Origin: Gorsachius magnificus
Lineage: Eukaryota; Chordata; Aves; Pelecaniformes; Ardeidae
Length of the DNA stretch: 64,000 nt
Direction of reading: 5' to 3'
Assembly: GCA_034008185.1 (NCBI GenBank)
Contig: CM067086.1
Span: 38,145,507-38,209,506, forward strand
The translations under genes were made by a program, and so were the position numbers. Below are positions 13,201 to 24,168 of this stretch, one piece after another (within the stretch, counting starts at the first letter, position 1; every line of letters starts with the position of its first letter). The notes under the pieces were generated by a model. The model was not told the origin of the DNA, did no database searches, and saw only the letters and a program-made list of their open reading frames with translations.

Positions 13201-16200
13201 GGCTGCATCAATTGGAAGTTTTCTGCTACTGCTTGGCCAGCTGTGCAGCCAAGGTCTACCAATCTCTTAAGCGGACCAGTTTCATCAGTTTAGTATGGTA
13301 CTGGGACTTAAACATACACGCATCAGTCACTCTGCTATATGTTATGTCTGAAATATGATACAGGCAAGTAAAATATTTTCCTGTAGACAAAGGGGTGGGC
13401 ATAGGACTGTTCATAAGTATGAATCTTGGAAATTAGTCATGCTCCTACAGTCACTGAGTTTCAGCCAAATGCTCACAGTTCACTGCTAAGATGTAGTAAG
13501 GAATAGCTTCCTTAACCACATCCCTGCTCTAAATAAGTGAGGGAGCATTTGAATGACATTCAGTACTGCTTGGTTACCTATCTGTCAGGGAATCACTTTA
13601 ATTCTAGCAAACATGTTCTAAAAAAACCAAAACCAACAACAAAAAAACCCCAACAGTGTTTGAAATGCCACTTTTTTTTCCAAGCAATCTAATTCAGGGA
13701 TTGACATCTAGCTAGAGAGTTTTTCCTAATGTTTCCCATACATCCCCGACATGAGCTAATTGGTGCATCTGTTCCTCACAGTGGTTAAAGGAAACAAGTC
13801 AAAGAGTTGATTTTATCTACAACAAGTAGATGTATTCTACAGACCTATTTTTTTGGCACCAGCTGTGGACCACTATGCCTTCAAATTATGCTTAGGGAAG
13901 TTTAGACTCATGGTCAATCTAGTTCTCCATTGTTGGAACCCAGATACCCTCACTCAAATTAAATTCAAGTAGGTGCTATCTTCATGTATCCTTTTCTTCT
14001 TGGATGGTATGATACACAGCGTGGTTGTATTCCACTGGATATGGTCAGGAGCCATTAGAGATGTCAATCAACTGCAATTCAGCTATTGTAATGGCAAAAT
14101 GTAGCTGTAAATGAGAAGGTTTATTTTATTATTTTAATTATTTTTCATGTTTTTACTTTGCTAATAGAAAAACATAAGGAAAATGAAACTATTCTTTTTA
14201 ATCCACCAATATTTCAACTCTGTTTTCTATGATTCCATTAAATGTAGTATCACTGCACACATGCACATTTTGTGCTTTTGAGATGGAAATGCCAGGCTCT
14301 TCGAGGAAAAAAGAAAACTTGAATTGGTGATCTGCATTGTCTTATGCACTTGTCTGATACTCCAGAAAAAAAATATAACTTTTCATTAGAAGCAGAAATA
14401 TTCTGGTGATCTTTCAGCCTTCTGTCTTCTTTTCCACAACAGTCTGTAAGCCAGTAAGAAACAAAATGCTCTCCTAGAATATAAAGCAAACAGAAGTATC
14501 AATAAAAAACAATAATGCAATAAAGGTTTTTTTAGATGACCACTATTCTGAAGTTCCTAGGAACTCTTGGTGATCCCATTCTTCCTCTCAACTCCTTGAG
14601 CAACCTCTCCCCTCCACCCCCATGAAACCTCACAAAACTGAGGAGGAAAAAAACAGTTATGCAAACTGCTTTAAATGAAGTTGGACTGGCTGTCTGCAAC
14701 TCTTTCCTTAGTATCTATTGAGTCTAACATGAGAAGAAAGCACCACATGGCTTGTTTCTCGCTTTCCCACAATTCCTCTGCTTTTCCAGATGTTTCCAAA
14801 AGACATAGATAGATGTTATATCTAAGTGTCACTATAAAACTATGCAATGTGTAACTCACTTTCCTTTCTGGGAAAGATTCTGGTTACAGCTGTTTAAATC
14901 AGTCCAAACAATTATTTTCATGTTATTTCATTACATATTGAATATTCAACATGAATATTTTCAGCACAGAGCAAGTCATTGTGTTTACTTAGTGATGTCT
15001 GAATTCTCTCCTACATGACTTGCTGATTGATAGGCTCAGAGAAAGCTGTCTTTTGAATACATGTGGGATTTATTCCTGAGGCAGATGATATTTCTTTTCC
15101 ATTTGAATGTACCTGTTGTCAGCAGTCAGGATTTCACAAGAAGAGATAATCCCAAAGACAGTTTAAACCAGACCACAGGGAGGTCTGAAGGTGCGGTTCT
15201 AATTCCTGAAAAATCTCACAATGAGACTTCAAAATGAGAAGAAATGTGATCGCAGGCTTTGGTAGCTGAGACAGACAGCTATGCTTGAAACAGACTGTAT
15301 TGCTTTATGAACACTGCCTTCATGCCTACACAGAGACAACTATAGCAAGCTGCCTAACAGTTAATTAATAAGCAGTACAATATCACAACACCTAAACCCA
15401 AACTCAGGGAAAGGGGTTCAGCCTTCTCACCTAATAATAATGGAGAAGATTTCCAGTACGGACATGTCTCATGGTATCCAGAACAAGGACTGCAAGGAAA
15501 CCTGATGCTGAGATTTTGGGGACAAAACTCTCAAGGAAAGTGTCCAGTTACAAAGAAGGAAAATGCTTCAACATACTTCCCAGAAGGTTCAGTCTTTTAA
15601 AAGGACCGCACAGGAATAAAAAGAACAATGAATAAAATGATGTTCTTATTTTTATCACTTTATACCAGTAAATTCAGATTAATCTATAAGCACATTGGTG
15701 TCGGCTGAAATGTATTAAGGAGTAAAATTACTAAAAAAAATATTGGGTATAAATATTATCTCCTGCTTTATACCATTAGAGGCCTAAGAAGTCTCTGCTT
15801 GTTTCCATTCGATGTGTGGCTGACAGTTTTCAGTGATAGAAGATAGAGACAATCTCTTTATTTGTTTTTGTAAAGGCAAAGTTTGAGGATTTTTTAAGAT
15901 GGTAGCAAACCTTTTTAATGCCTCTGAGTTCTTGGTCACATCTTACCTTTTCAAGTTGTCTTCGCGCTAGGATGGGTTCTTCTTTGCTGCACTCTACTTA
16001 AACTTAAGGACCTTTGCATGGGAAAGGAATGCAAAACCAGGTTAACAGCAGTTTTGAACTAAAGAGGTTTATGGGTGAAGATAAAATACAACAAAATATA
16101 AAACACTTCTAGGCAACAAAACGGTGCTTTGGCAACACCAGTAAAAATCCTGCGTGACTCTTATCTGATTACTGCGAAGGTAGTTGGAGTTTTATATGTT

Positions 16201-16235
16201 GGAGAAGATGATACAATGAATGTTGCCTTGCAACA
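7241..16235. other. Unique AT-rich non-coding sequence
   Basis: About 9 kb without a recognisable gene or clear transposon. The longest ORF is 125 codons (12916-13293, plus strand), with no recognisable domain. A possible 10-nt microexon (9101-9110) and clusters of octamer and TAAT-type sites (9325-9353 and 9747-9795) are described in the findings. The sequence 7241-7290, including an AATAAA at 7281-7286, could be a diverged remnant of LTR copy 1, but the alignment is not convincing. Confidence 0.5.
12916..13293 (+). other. 125-codon ORF, no recognisable product
   Basis: This is the longest ORF outside the transposons. It has no transmembrane segment, signal peptide or motif I recognise. A second shorter ORF overlaps its end in another frame. 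No promoter, CpG island or clear splice sites are seen around it. A chance ORF is the most likely explanation; a decayed pseudogene of an unknown gene cannot be excluded. Confidence 0.1.
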
Positions 16236-16815
16236 CTCTGATATGCATGTACACTAATGCTTGCAACATGAAGAATGAACATGAATTACAGACCTGTGTG
16301 CATCTGTAGGGCTACGATCCTGTTGGGATCACAAAGACATAGTGGCATGGCTCCCTTGACTTGAGTGTTGCAATGGAGAGATACAGCTTTTTTAGGAAAG
16401 ACAGGCTGGGAAGACAAGGAGGTGGAATAGCTCTTTATTTGAGAGAACAGCTGAAATGTATGGATCTCTGCCTGGGGATGAATGACAAGCCAGCTGAGAG
16501 CTTATGGGTAAGGATTAAAGAGAAGACATGTAGGGTATTTTAGTGGGTGTCTACTACAGGCTGCCTGACTAGGAAGAACAATTGGATAAGCCCCTATACA
16601 TTACAGATAGGAGCATTCTCACATTTGCAGGCCCTTGTCCTCGTGGGGGACTTCAACCAACCTGGTATCTGCTAGAGGGACAACACAGCAGGGCATAAGC
16701 AATCCAGGAGGTTCCTGGAGTGCGTCGACGACAACTTCCTCACCCAAGTGATAGAGGAACCAACAAGGAGAGGTGCTTTGCTGGGCCTTGTACTCACCAA
16801 CAATAAAGGGCGTAG
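16236..16815 (+). mobile_element. CR1 LINE fragment, endonuclease-domain region of ORF2
   Basis: Conceptual translation in places reads as the apurinic endonuclease-like domain of CR1 ORF2. The stretch RKDRLGRQGGGIALYLRE lies within the open frame 16361-16543, and the catalytic-type VGDFN motif is encoded at 16643-16657. Frame changes and a stop soon after VGDFN show it is dead. The same region is present in the second endonuclease segment at 47690-48343, and the two align well. Unlike most CR1 insertions it has no 3' end or tail, so it is an internal piece left by deletion or rearrangement. Confidence 0.85.
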
Positions 16816-19800
16816 TATAGCCAAGTTATTTCTTACAAGCAAAAAGGAAAAATAAGTTCCAAACCTGAAGAACTCCTGACTTTATTTATTGAGCTTCTGC
16901 CTTTAAAAACAAAAGAGAGCTGAATACGTGGAATCACTTTCCTACCAAAGGTTCCTCCTGCCTTTTTAGAAACAGGGCTTTAAAGACTTCCAGAATCTGT
17001 TTTCCACTGAGACTACTTCTGAAAAAGCCTGCTATGCCTGTTAAAGTTGAGAACAAAAATCCCTTTTTTTATAATATTAGTTAACCTGTACTATGGAGGC
17101 CACTAACAGGAAATAGCTATACATGTGAATATACATATTCATGTACCCAGCTCTCTCTTGCAAAAGAATGGGCTAAAATATAACTACTATTTGCAAATAG
17201 ACAGTGATACTACATGGTGTTTTGTAAAGATGAAAAAGTTATCTGGAAATAGAATGCTAGGCCAGATGGTACAATGTATAAGAGTTTGAAGGAATTATGC
17301 ATGGAAAATTATTTCTGTAGTGTGTACCTGAAATTGCCAAAGGTGCGTAGAAAGTAGTTCATTATCCTGCTGACTCTGAGTCCTCATCTATATGTTTCCC
17401 TCAGCGTTCTCTAGCTGTCTTTGGGGTAAAAAAAAACCCAATGTATTATTTTTAAATAAATCAAGTCAGCCTCTTATCATAATCCTGACATAATGATAAC
17501 TTATGTACTATGCAACAAACAGTAGAGTCTGCTGCTTTTTTAAAGGATAAAAAAGCCTTGTTATTTAGAATATAAGTAGCATTGTGAAAGGAACTGAAAG
17601 CAGATACAGAATTTAAAAAAGCAATAAAGTTTGGAACATTAAATAGCCTCCAATTGTCAGGAATTAATTTATTCTAGCCTCTACGATTGTCTCCTCTTCA
17701 TTAACTAATTCTTCCTCAATGCCTACCCTACTGCTGAACTACTTCTACCTCAGATATCACCTATTTCATCTGTCATACTTCCCTCTTCTTTTCCCCTTTA
17801 TTTTCTAACTCAGTTCCCTTCTTCCTCCTGCATAGCCTGATTCTGATTGTGTGGAGCCACTGGGAGACTCACTGGAACAGACTTGCATGTCATTGCATAA
17901 ACATGGATTCACTTTCACTGTCTCCATTAACCATTCTCTGTTCCACCATCTTCATCTGTAGTCCCTTTCCATTGATACTCAAAAACTGGTCCCTATTCTT
18001 AAATTTCAAGCACTATCTATCTTACTTTTCAACAATTACTACTTTTATACTAGAAAAATGTAATATGGTGATTTTAATAGAAACAGTATGGATAAAATTT
18101 CAGAGGAATAGTAGGAATGGTTCCTTACTCGAGGTATCTGTGTGCTAATAGCTCACCACAACATAATACAGTGGAATTCTAAAGACTAATTTGTATGCAA
18201 AGATTTGGGTATTTAACAGTGACACGTTTAAGTCGTGCTGCTAACTCTTCTGCCAGTTTACATCACCAGGGAAATACAAGATGAGAAATGTCTCACTTTC
18301 TCTGAGCTGAGGCAATTTAAGGTACAGTGTTAATTGTAAAGACTGGGGAAAATCATTAATAACACTTCATTAATTTCATGATGAATGAAGGATGTTAGAA
18401 GGGACAGAATGAGATCTAAGAGTACTTAATCTGTTAATACTCTTTTTTTAACATTGTTACTACCAGAGTAGTTCACTAAAGGCATTGACAGCTGACAGTG
18501 ATTCGAAAGATTGTTGAAATAAACTTCTTGAACTTTTGGAAAATTTCTGCTCAAACTTTTTATAAGGAAAAATCTTCTGTGTTTAAATTTCAATTTTACC
18601 AAAAACCTTCAAATTTATTTTAGGGAATTCTGAATATAATATTTTACCTTGGGACAAGTGGATCTGATTCTTGACATTTTGATTTGTAAAAATGAAATTT
18701 TAAAATGTTTCAGATTTTTTCAGTATTTGTTTGCCCCTGTTTTAGTCACTACAGAAGTGTGTGGGAGTTTTAGTTAGGACGGCTCATACAGGGAGGAATC
18801 ACTGATTGAATTATATCTCCCGTAAAGTATTTCAGTTTTTCCTCTGGTTGAATGCATGACTAAAGCTCCTAGAGCAGACCAGACTACGAGAGAGTTATCT
18901 TACCCAGCATATAGAGTTCACAGTGCATATGGAATTGTAACAAACCCCCATGGTATTCAGGTTTGCATCTAACTGAGAAGAAAGCAAGCATTCAACAGTA
19001 GCTTGATGAATAAAAAGAAAACACTATAATTGCAATAGTCACATCCATGAATTCTCCTGCTTTGAGACTTGATTAATGATTTAAACATCTTCTCTCTGTT
19101 GGATTCCCCCCGCCCCCCAGTCACATCCCCAGTGGAACTGTGACAGTCACTAAGACTGAGCTGCTGGACAGCTGGAAATCCCAGACAAATAGCTGTTACG
19201 CCTGTGCACCTCAGTTTACATGCATGCATCATCCTTCTGTCCAGGGTAGCCCAGACAGTTGGCACACAAGTTATTTAGTTGTAATTTGTTAGCAGGTTTG
19301 ATTATAAAAACTAAAATTAGCCTGTGCTAAGAGGAAAGTTTTGTAAGCTTCCAGTGCAGGGAGAAATTTTGATGCTTTGCCATTTCATTCTAATTTGGGA
19401 TGAAAATAAGAGTTGAAATAATTTATTTCCTTTGGGGAAAAGACCACTCTGTCCCCTACTACCTGTATTATTTTATTTAAGGTTGATGGAAAACTTCATA
19501 GATGAAATGTCCTTAATTATGAAAAATCCCCTAAAGCCTCTGTTTCTGGGAGGGTGGAATTTTTGCAGTTCTTGCAGAATTGAGTAAGCAATTTTACAGT
19601 AGGGCACAAAACTTCAAGTTTTGTATGACATCAGGTAGAGGGAAAATAAGAAAAGTAGGGGAGATGCAGGAAAATTGCTCCAGTTGATCCACTTCAGGCT
19701 GACCAGGGATTCAAAAGCAGATTTCTAGTATCACTGAGAGTAAAATTGACAGGTTATAATGGGTATCACACCTTGGTTTCTCCTCTGCCATATATTTGGC

Positions 19801-22630
19801 CCCTTTCTCAAAGTGCTCCCTTCAGGATCAGGATCAGGTTGTTCTGGTGTAGCGGCTCCAAGAACATCACTTCTGAGGATCCTACTTTGGCATGTGGCAG
19901 CTCTCACAGCCAGTCTGAACTTATGAACCCTAGTACCCAGGTAAGCTTGCACAGCCAGCAGACTCAGGCATCACTTGACTGTGTTTGGAGATGTCAGGAC
20001 CATCTTAGTAACAGAGGTGCCCAGAGAAGGTCATATAAGAAGTGTATTACCAAGAGTTAATGGAGTCTAGCTTTTCAGAATCTCAGATTAGCATCTTAAC
20101 ATGCTTTTACTTGTGGTTGTTTACCTGCTTTGTTTGTATAGTTTTTTGTTAACTGCTATGTAAGAAATATTTTGGCAATAGCCTGAGAGAACAATAAAAG
20201 GAACAACAATGTGAAATAATATATGTATTCAAACAAAGAGAAAGTGAAAGGCCACAAATCACACAGGTGTAGAAAATAATAACCAAAGTAGGGACAAGGG
20301 ATATTAAAATTAAAACCATGATTATATTGTGTAAACCCCTGTCAAGACACATCTCTGAAAAAGTAATTACTTGAATTACTTGAGGAAAATCTGAAAATTT
20401 ACCAGAAGAGTGTTTAAGAGTTGAACACGGGAATGTTTAGCAGGAAAAATATAGTTCCAAAGCCAAGAATATACTTGTGAAAATTCACACTCCCCCCCCA
20501 AAAAATAGCTATTGTAACATTACAGTAAATAACCTAATTAGAACTTCCTTACCCTTTACTCAGGCTCAGCAAGTACCTTTCCTGAAAAAGGCAAACGTGA
20601 AGTCAGCATAACTTTGCAATGTACTTCCCAGAGCCAGCAGGAAGAGATAGAAAGGATAATGATTTTTTATAAGTTTTGCTAGTTTGGAACCTTTTCGTTA
20701 ATACCAGTGCTTAGAAAACATTCAGTCACCATCAGCTATGTGGATTTCACTGAGTTTGATAATTGGATGTTTCTATACATTTTGAACACCATCCCAAGGC
20801 CAGCTTTGCAATCTTCATTCAGTGAGCTGTCACAAACAGTCTAGATCCTGTGCTTGTGAACTGTATGTGTCTGTATTGTTTCTGGTGCCTTAATCTGCAA
20901 GGTGCCTCAGGTGCATCCATGTGGTCATTTGACAGCTGGATCGTGAAGTATATTGTGACCAGCTACTTTCGATGTTTGTATCAACTGCAAAGTAGAAATA
21001 AACATAGTGATTACAAAAGGCAAATAATACTTGTTTTATTGCCCAGCGAAGGCAAAGTTGGGACAATAGCAGACCAGCTGTTTGGCATGCTTTCTGGGAT
21101 TTAGAATCTCTAACAGAGACCTAAGCACTTGTGTGTCCATTTGTGAAAATCAGCTTGGCTGTTCGTGCCGCAGCCCTGTAGCTGCCAGCATTTGTATGCT
21201 CTTCATGCTGGGAAGAGTGCCAACTTGCCTATACATGCTAGATAAGCAAAGGCAGTGAGCACATTTAGGGGAATGACCAGGGAAAAGGCATTTTCATTTA
21301 TTTACTGTTAGCACTGAAAAAGCAACAAGGAGTGAAATATACCCGCTGCCACAAGCATGATAGGAATGGTACACTGGGAATGGCATCAGGCAGTGAGCAA
21401 AAAAGCAGTTTCCAGTCTGATGCCTCTTACATTATGTGCTGCTTTTCAAAGTAACCCCCCCTTAAAAAATTTTCCCCCAAAAAAAAAAAAAAAAAAAAGG
21501 TTAAATCTCATTTCAGATGGGTGAGGTTTATGGAAGGTGAAACTTCCAAAATTAAAGTAGTTTATTTTCAGAATGAAGTCCTTGATATGACCCCTACAGT
21601 TCTGCTTTCATTATGGCATGTGAAAAGAACTAGGAATTTGTCTAACATGCACTTAAAGTAGCTCCCTCTATGTGACTGTATTTTGATTCCTTCTCATCTG
21701 ATAGTTTTGATGGATACATTAATAACAGTTGTCTCTCTTCTGAGGTATTTCAGTCTGTCTCTGGCCTATATGCATTGTTCTCTTATGATTCCACCTGCGG
21801 AGACATGCCATGCCTTTAGACCAACAGAAAAAAACTTTTTAATTTCATATTTAATTTGAATGTTTATAGTACCATAGTACACATTTGAATTTTAAAGAGA
21901 ACTATATAGATATTTGGGTTAAGAGACAAAAAAAACCCAAAACCAAGAATACAGGTGGAACAGATCCACTGAAAATAGAGGATATATTAAGAATATAAAA
22001 AATAATGCATTTTGCCACAAGACTTGGGCAGAAGAAAATATAACTTTTAAGTGTAAAAATATTAGTTAATTGACATTTTGAATTACTGATAGTCTCATGG
22101 GGTTAAAGAGGTGCTTGTGAGTGGAGAGCTTTAAGAGCATTTCAGACAAGAATGCTGACATACATCATGAGTTAAGTAACACTGTTTCTGGCAATATGGT
22201 GCAGTATACCATCCAAACTGAGAAGTAAGCAGCACATATAGGCAACGACTAGTCGGGCTGTGATTGAGGGGTTTTTTATTCTTTTTGATAGGAAGTGAAA
22301 ACTGTTGCTATTGGCTGAATGGTAAGTGGATTAATTGCAGAAGCAATTCAGCAGTATTTACTCTATTGCATGCTTTCTAAGTGGTGCATAACTCCACTGA
22401 CCTAAATCCTAAACTTAAGCCAGCAAGATAGTTTCAACTGTGTCATAACTTAATTATGATCTGTGCAATCTCCATCACAGAGTCCCTTCTGACCTAGTGA
22501 AAGGAAGAGCCTAGAGCACACCTTGAATGCCTTCTGTCTCTTAGCCACTCAGTTAAAGAAAAATGCCAGACAATGAGTAAAATGGAAAAGCAGACACAGC
22601 TGTATTTTAACCTAGGACTTCACACTCACT
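16816..22630. other. Unique AT-rich non-coding sequence
   Basis: No recognisable gene. It contains two splice-site-flanked open stretches that might be exons (19826-19940 and 22292-22321, plus strand; see findings) and a 20-base A run at 21479-21498. The 84-codon ORF at 20850-21104 and the 104-codon ORF at 19746-20060 have no recognisable domains. Confidence 0.45.
21479..21498 (+). repeat. Poly(A) run, 20 bases
   Basis: An uninterrupted run of A follows C- and T-rich short runs. No retroposed gene is attached upstream that I can recognise, so this looks like simple slippage rather than a retrocopy tail. Confidence 0.8.
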
Positions 22631-22815
22631 CTTTCCTTCCTTCCTTCCTTCCTTCCTTCCTTCCTTCCTTCCTTCCTTCCTTCCTTCCTTTCTTTCTGTC
22701 TTTCTTTCTGTCTTTCTCCCTGCCTGTCTGTCCGTCTGTCTGTCTTTCTGTCTTTTCTCTCTCTCTCCCCCCCTCCCTCCCTCCTCCCCTCCTCCCCCCC
22801 GCCCTCCCCCGCCCT
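22631..22815 (+). repeat. Compound pyrimidine-rich microsatellite
   Basis: A (CTTC)n tract of about 15 units (to about 22691) grades into TTTC and TGTC units, then (TC)n, then C-rich CCCT-type sequence. Nearly every base on the plus strand is a pyrimidine apart from the G of TGTC units and three CG steps near the end. The two ORFs running through it on opposite strands (Ser-Phe-Leu-Pro and Arg-Lys-Glu-Gly repeats) are artefacts of the repeat. Confidence 0.97.
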
Positions 22816-23504
22816 GGCTTACTTTGTGTTTTAACTCATCAGAGAAGTCAAACTGTTTTGAAGTCATTAACTGATTAAACCAGTGTTTAGCAGCTGTTTT
22901 AAAACAACAACAACAAAAAAATGAGTGAAGAATTCTTAAATAGTGGATGTTTTCTCAGCTAGTAAGTGTTTTATTTCACTGCATGCTTTTAGGAACTTTG
23001 TAAATTTTATTAGGAGCCAGATGTTTTTTAAAAATATGATTAGATATTTATTCCAACACTTAGGACTATGTTTAAGATCATTCTCAACAACAGACACACC
23101 AACCATTTGCCTTAAAAATTCTTTTGCCAGTTTCTGGCAGCTACTCAGCCCAAAGCTAGAAGCTCTGCTCAGTATCTGGGTTATAGGCTGACCCTATCCC
23201 TGTGTCTTCTTGCAGTGCTTTTAGAAGTCATTCAACCACTGTTGGAAGTCTTCCAGTTCACCACTTCCACCACATCCTCCTCTTTTGATTTCCAACACTG
23301 TCATGGCCTATTTCTTCCCTCTACTCTGTATAAGTGGAAACAAGGTGGATTTCCTGAATGTTACACTGGATGTTAAGGAAACACACTATGAAAAAAGTTA
23401 TAGGGATTCAGGAGCTACAGCATAAACACAAAGTAGTTTACAGCTTTAGAGCTCTCGAAGCCAAGTCCTCAACTCTATTTTAGTGGACCATGCCCTGCTT
23501 CCAC
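22816..23504. other. Unique non-coding sequence
   Basis: A spacer between the microsatellite and the CR1 pair, with no gene recognised. An 82-codon ORF at 22943-23191 has no recognisable features. Confidence 0.5.
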
Positions 23505-23612
23505 ATAGAATCATAGAATCATAGAATCACCTCGGTTGGAAAAGACCTTTAAGATCATCGAGTCCAACCGTTAACCTAGCACTGCCATCCCACCACTAAA
23601 CCATGTCCCTAA
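23505..23612 (-). mobile_element. CR1 LINE, short 3' untranslated end
   Basis: The 3' end lies at the low coordinate and carries three tail units (AGAATCAT read on the plus strand). Only the last 107 or so bases of the element are present, as is usual for heavily 5'-truncated CR1 insertions. Over 98 aligned bases it differs from the 3' end of the CR1 at 45848 by only two transitions, so both belong to the same, fairly young subfamily. Confidence 0.92.
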
Positions 23613-23667
23613 AAGGACATCTGAAGGACAATCTTGGTTCATCTCTAGTGTGCCATTTTAAAGAGAA

Positions 23668-24168
23668 ATCACAGAATCACAGAATGGTAGGGGTTGGAAA
23701 GGACCTTGGGAGATCATCTAGTCCAACACCCCTGCTAAAGCAGGCTCACCCAGAGCAGGTTGCACAGGACATCAACCAGGTGGGTTTTGAACATCTCCAA
23801 AGAAGGAGACTCCACAACCCCACTGGGCAGCCTGTTCCAGTGCTCTGTCACCTTCAAGGGAAGGAAGTTCTTCCTCATGTTCAGCTGAAACCGCTTATGC
23901 TTCAGTTTGTGCACATTGCCCCTTGTCCTGTCGCTGGGCACCACTGAGAAGAGTCTGGCTCCATCCTCATGACATCCACCCTTAAGATATTTGTAATTTA
24001 TGAAATCCCCTCTCAGTCTTCTCTTCTTCAGGCTAAACAAGCCCAGCTCTCTCAGCCTTTCCTCATAGGGGAGATGCTCCAGTTCCCTAATCATCTTTGT
24101 TGCCCTCTTCTGGACTCTCTCTGGTAGTTCCTCATCCTTCTTGAACTGGGGAGCCCAGAACTGGAAAT
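23668..24168 (-). mobile_element. CR1 LINE 3' end with C-terminal part of ORF2
   Basis: On the minus strand an open frame stopping at 23735-23737 reads as the C-terminal part of CR1 ORF2, after the reverse-transcriptase core: motifs include [31 protein letters not shown] and EHWNRLP. The stop is followed by a short 3' UTR and ATTCTGTG-type tail units at the low-coordinate end. It is 5'-truncated near 24168. The remaining open frame has no stop, so the copy is not very old. It belongs to a different subfamily from its neighbour at 23505, judged by the tail and UTR. Confidence 0.92.

Noticed and set aside
22573..22878. Two overlapping ORFs, one on each strand, with repeated Ser-Phe-Leu-Pro or Arg-Lys-Glu-Gly
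   Set aside because: Both are translations of the tetranucleotide microsatellite.
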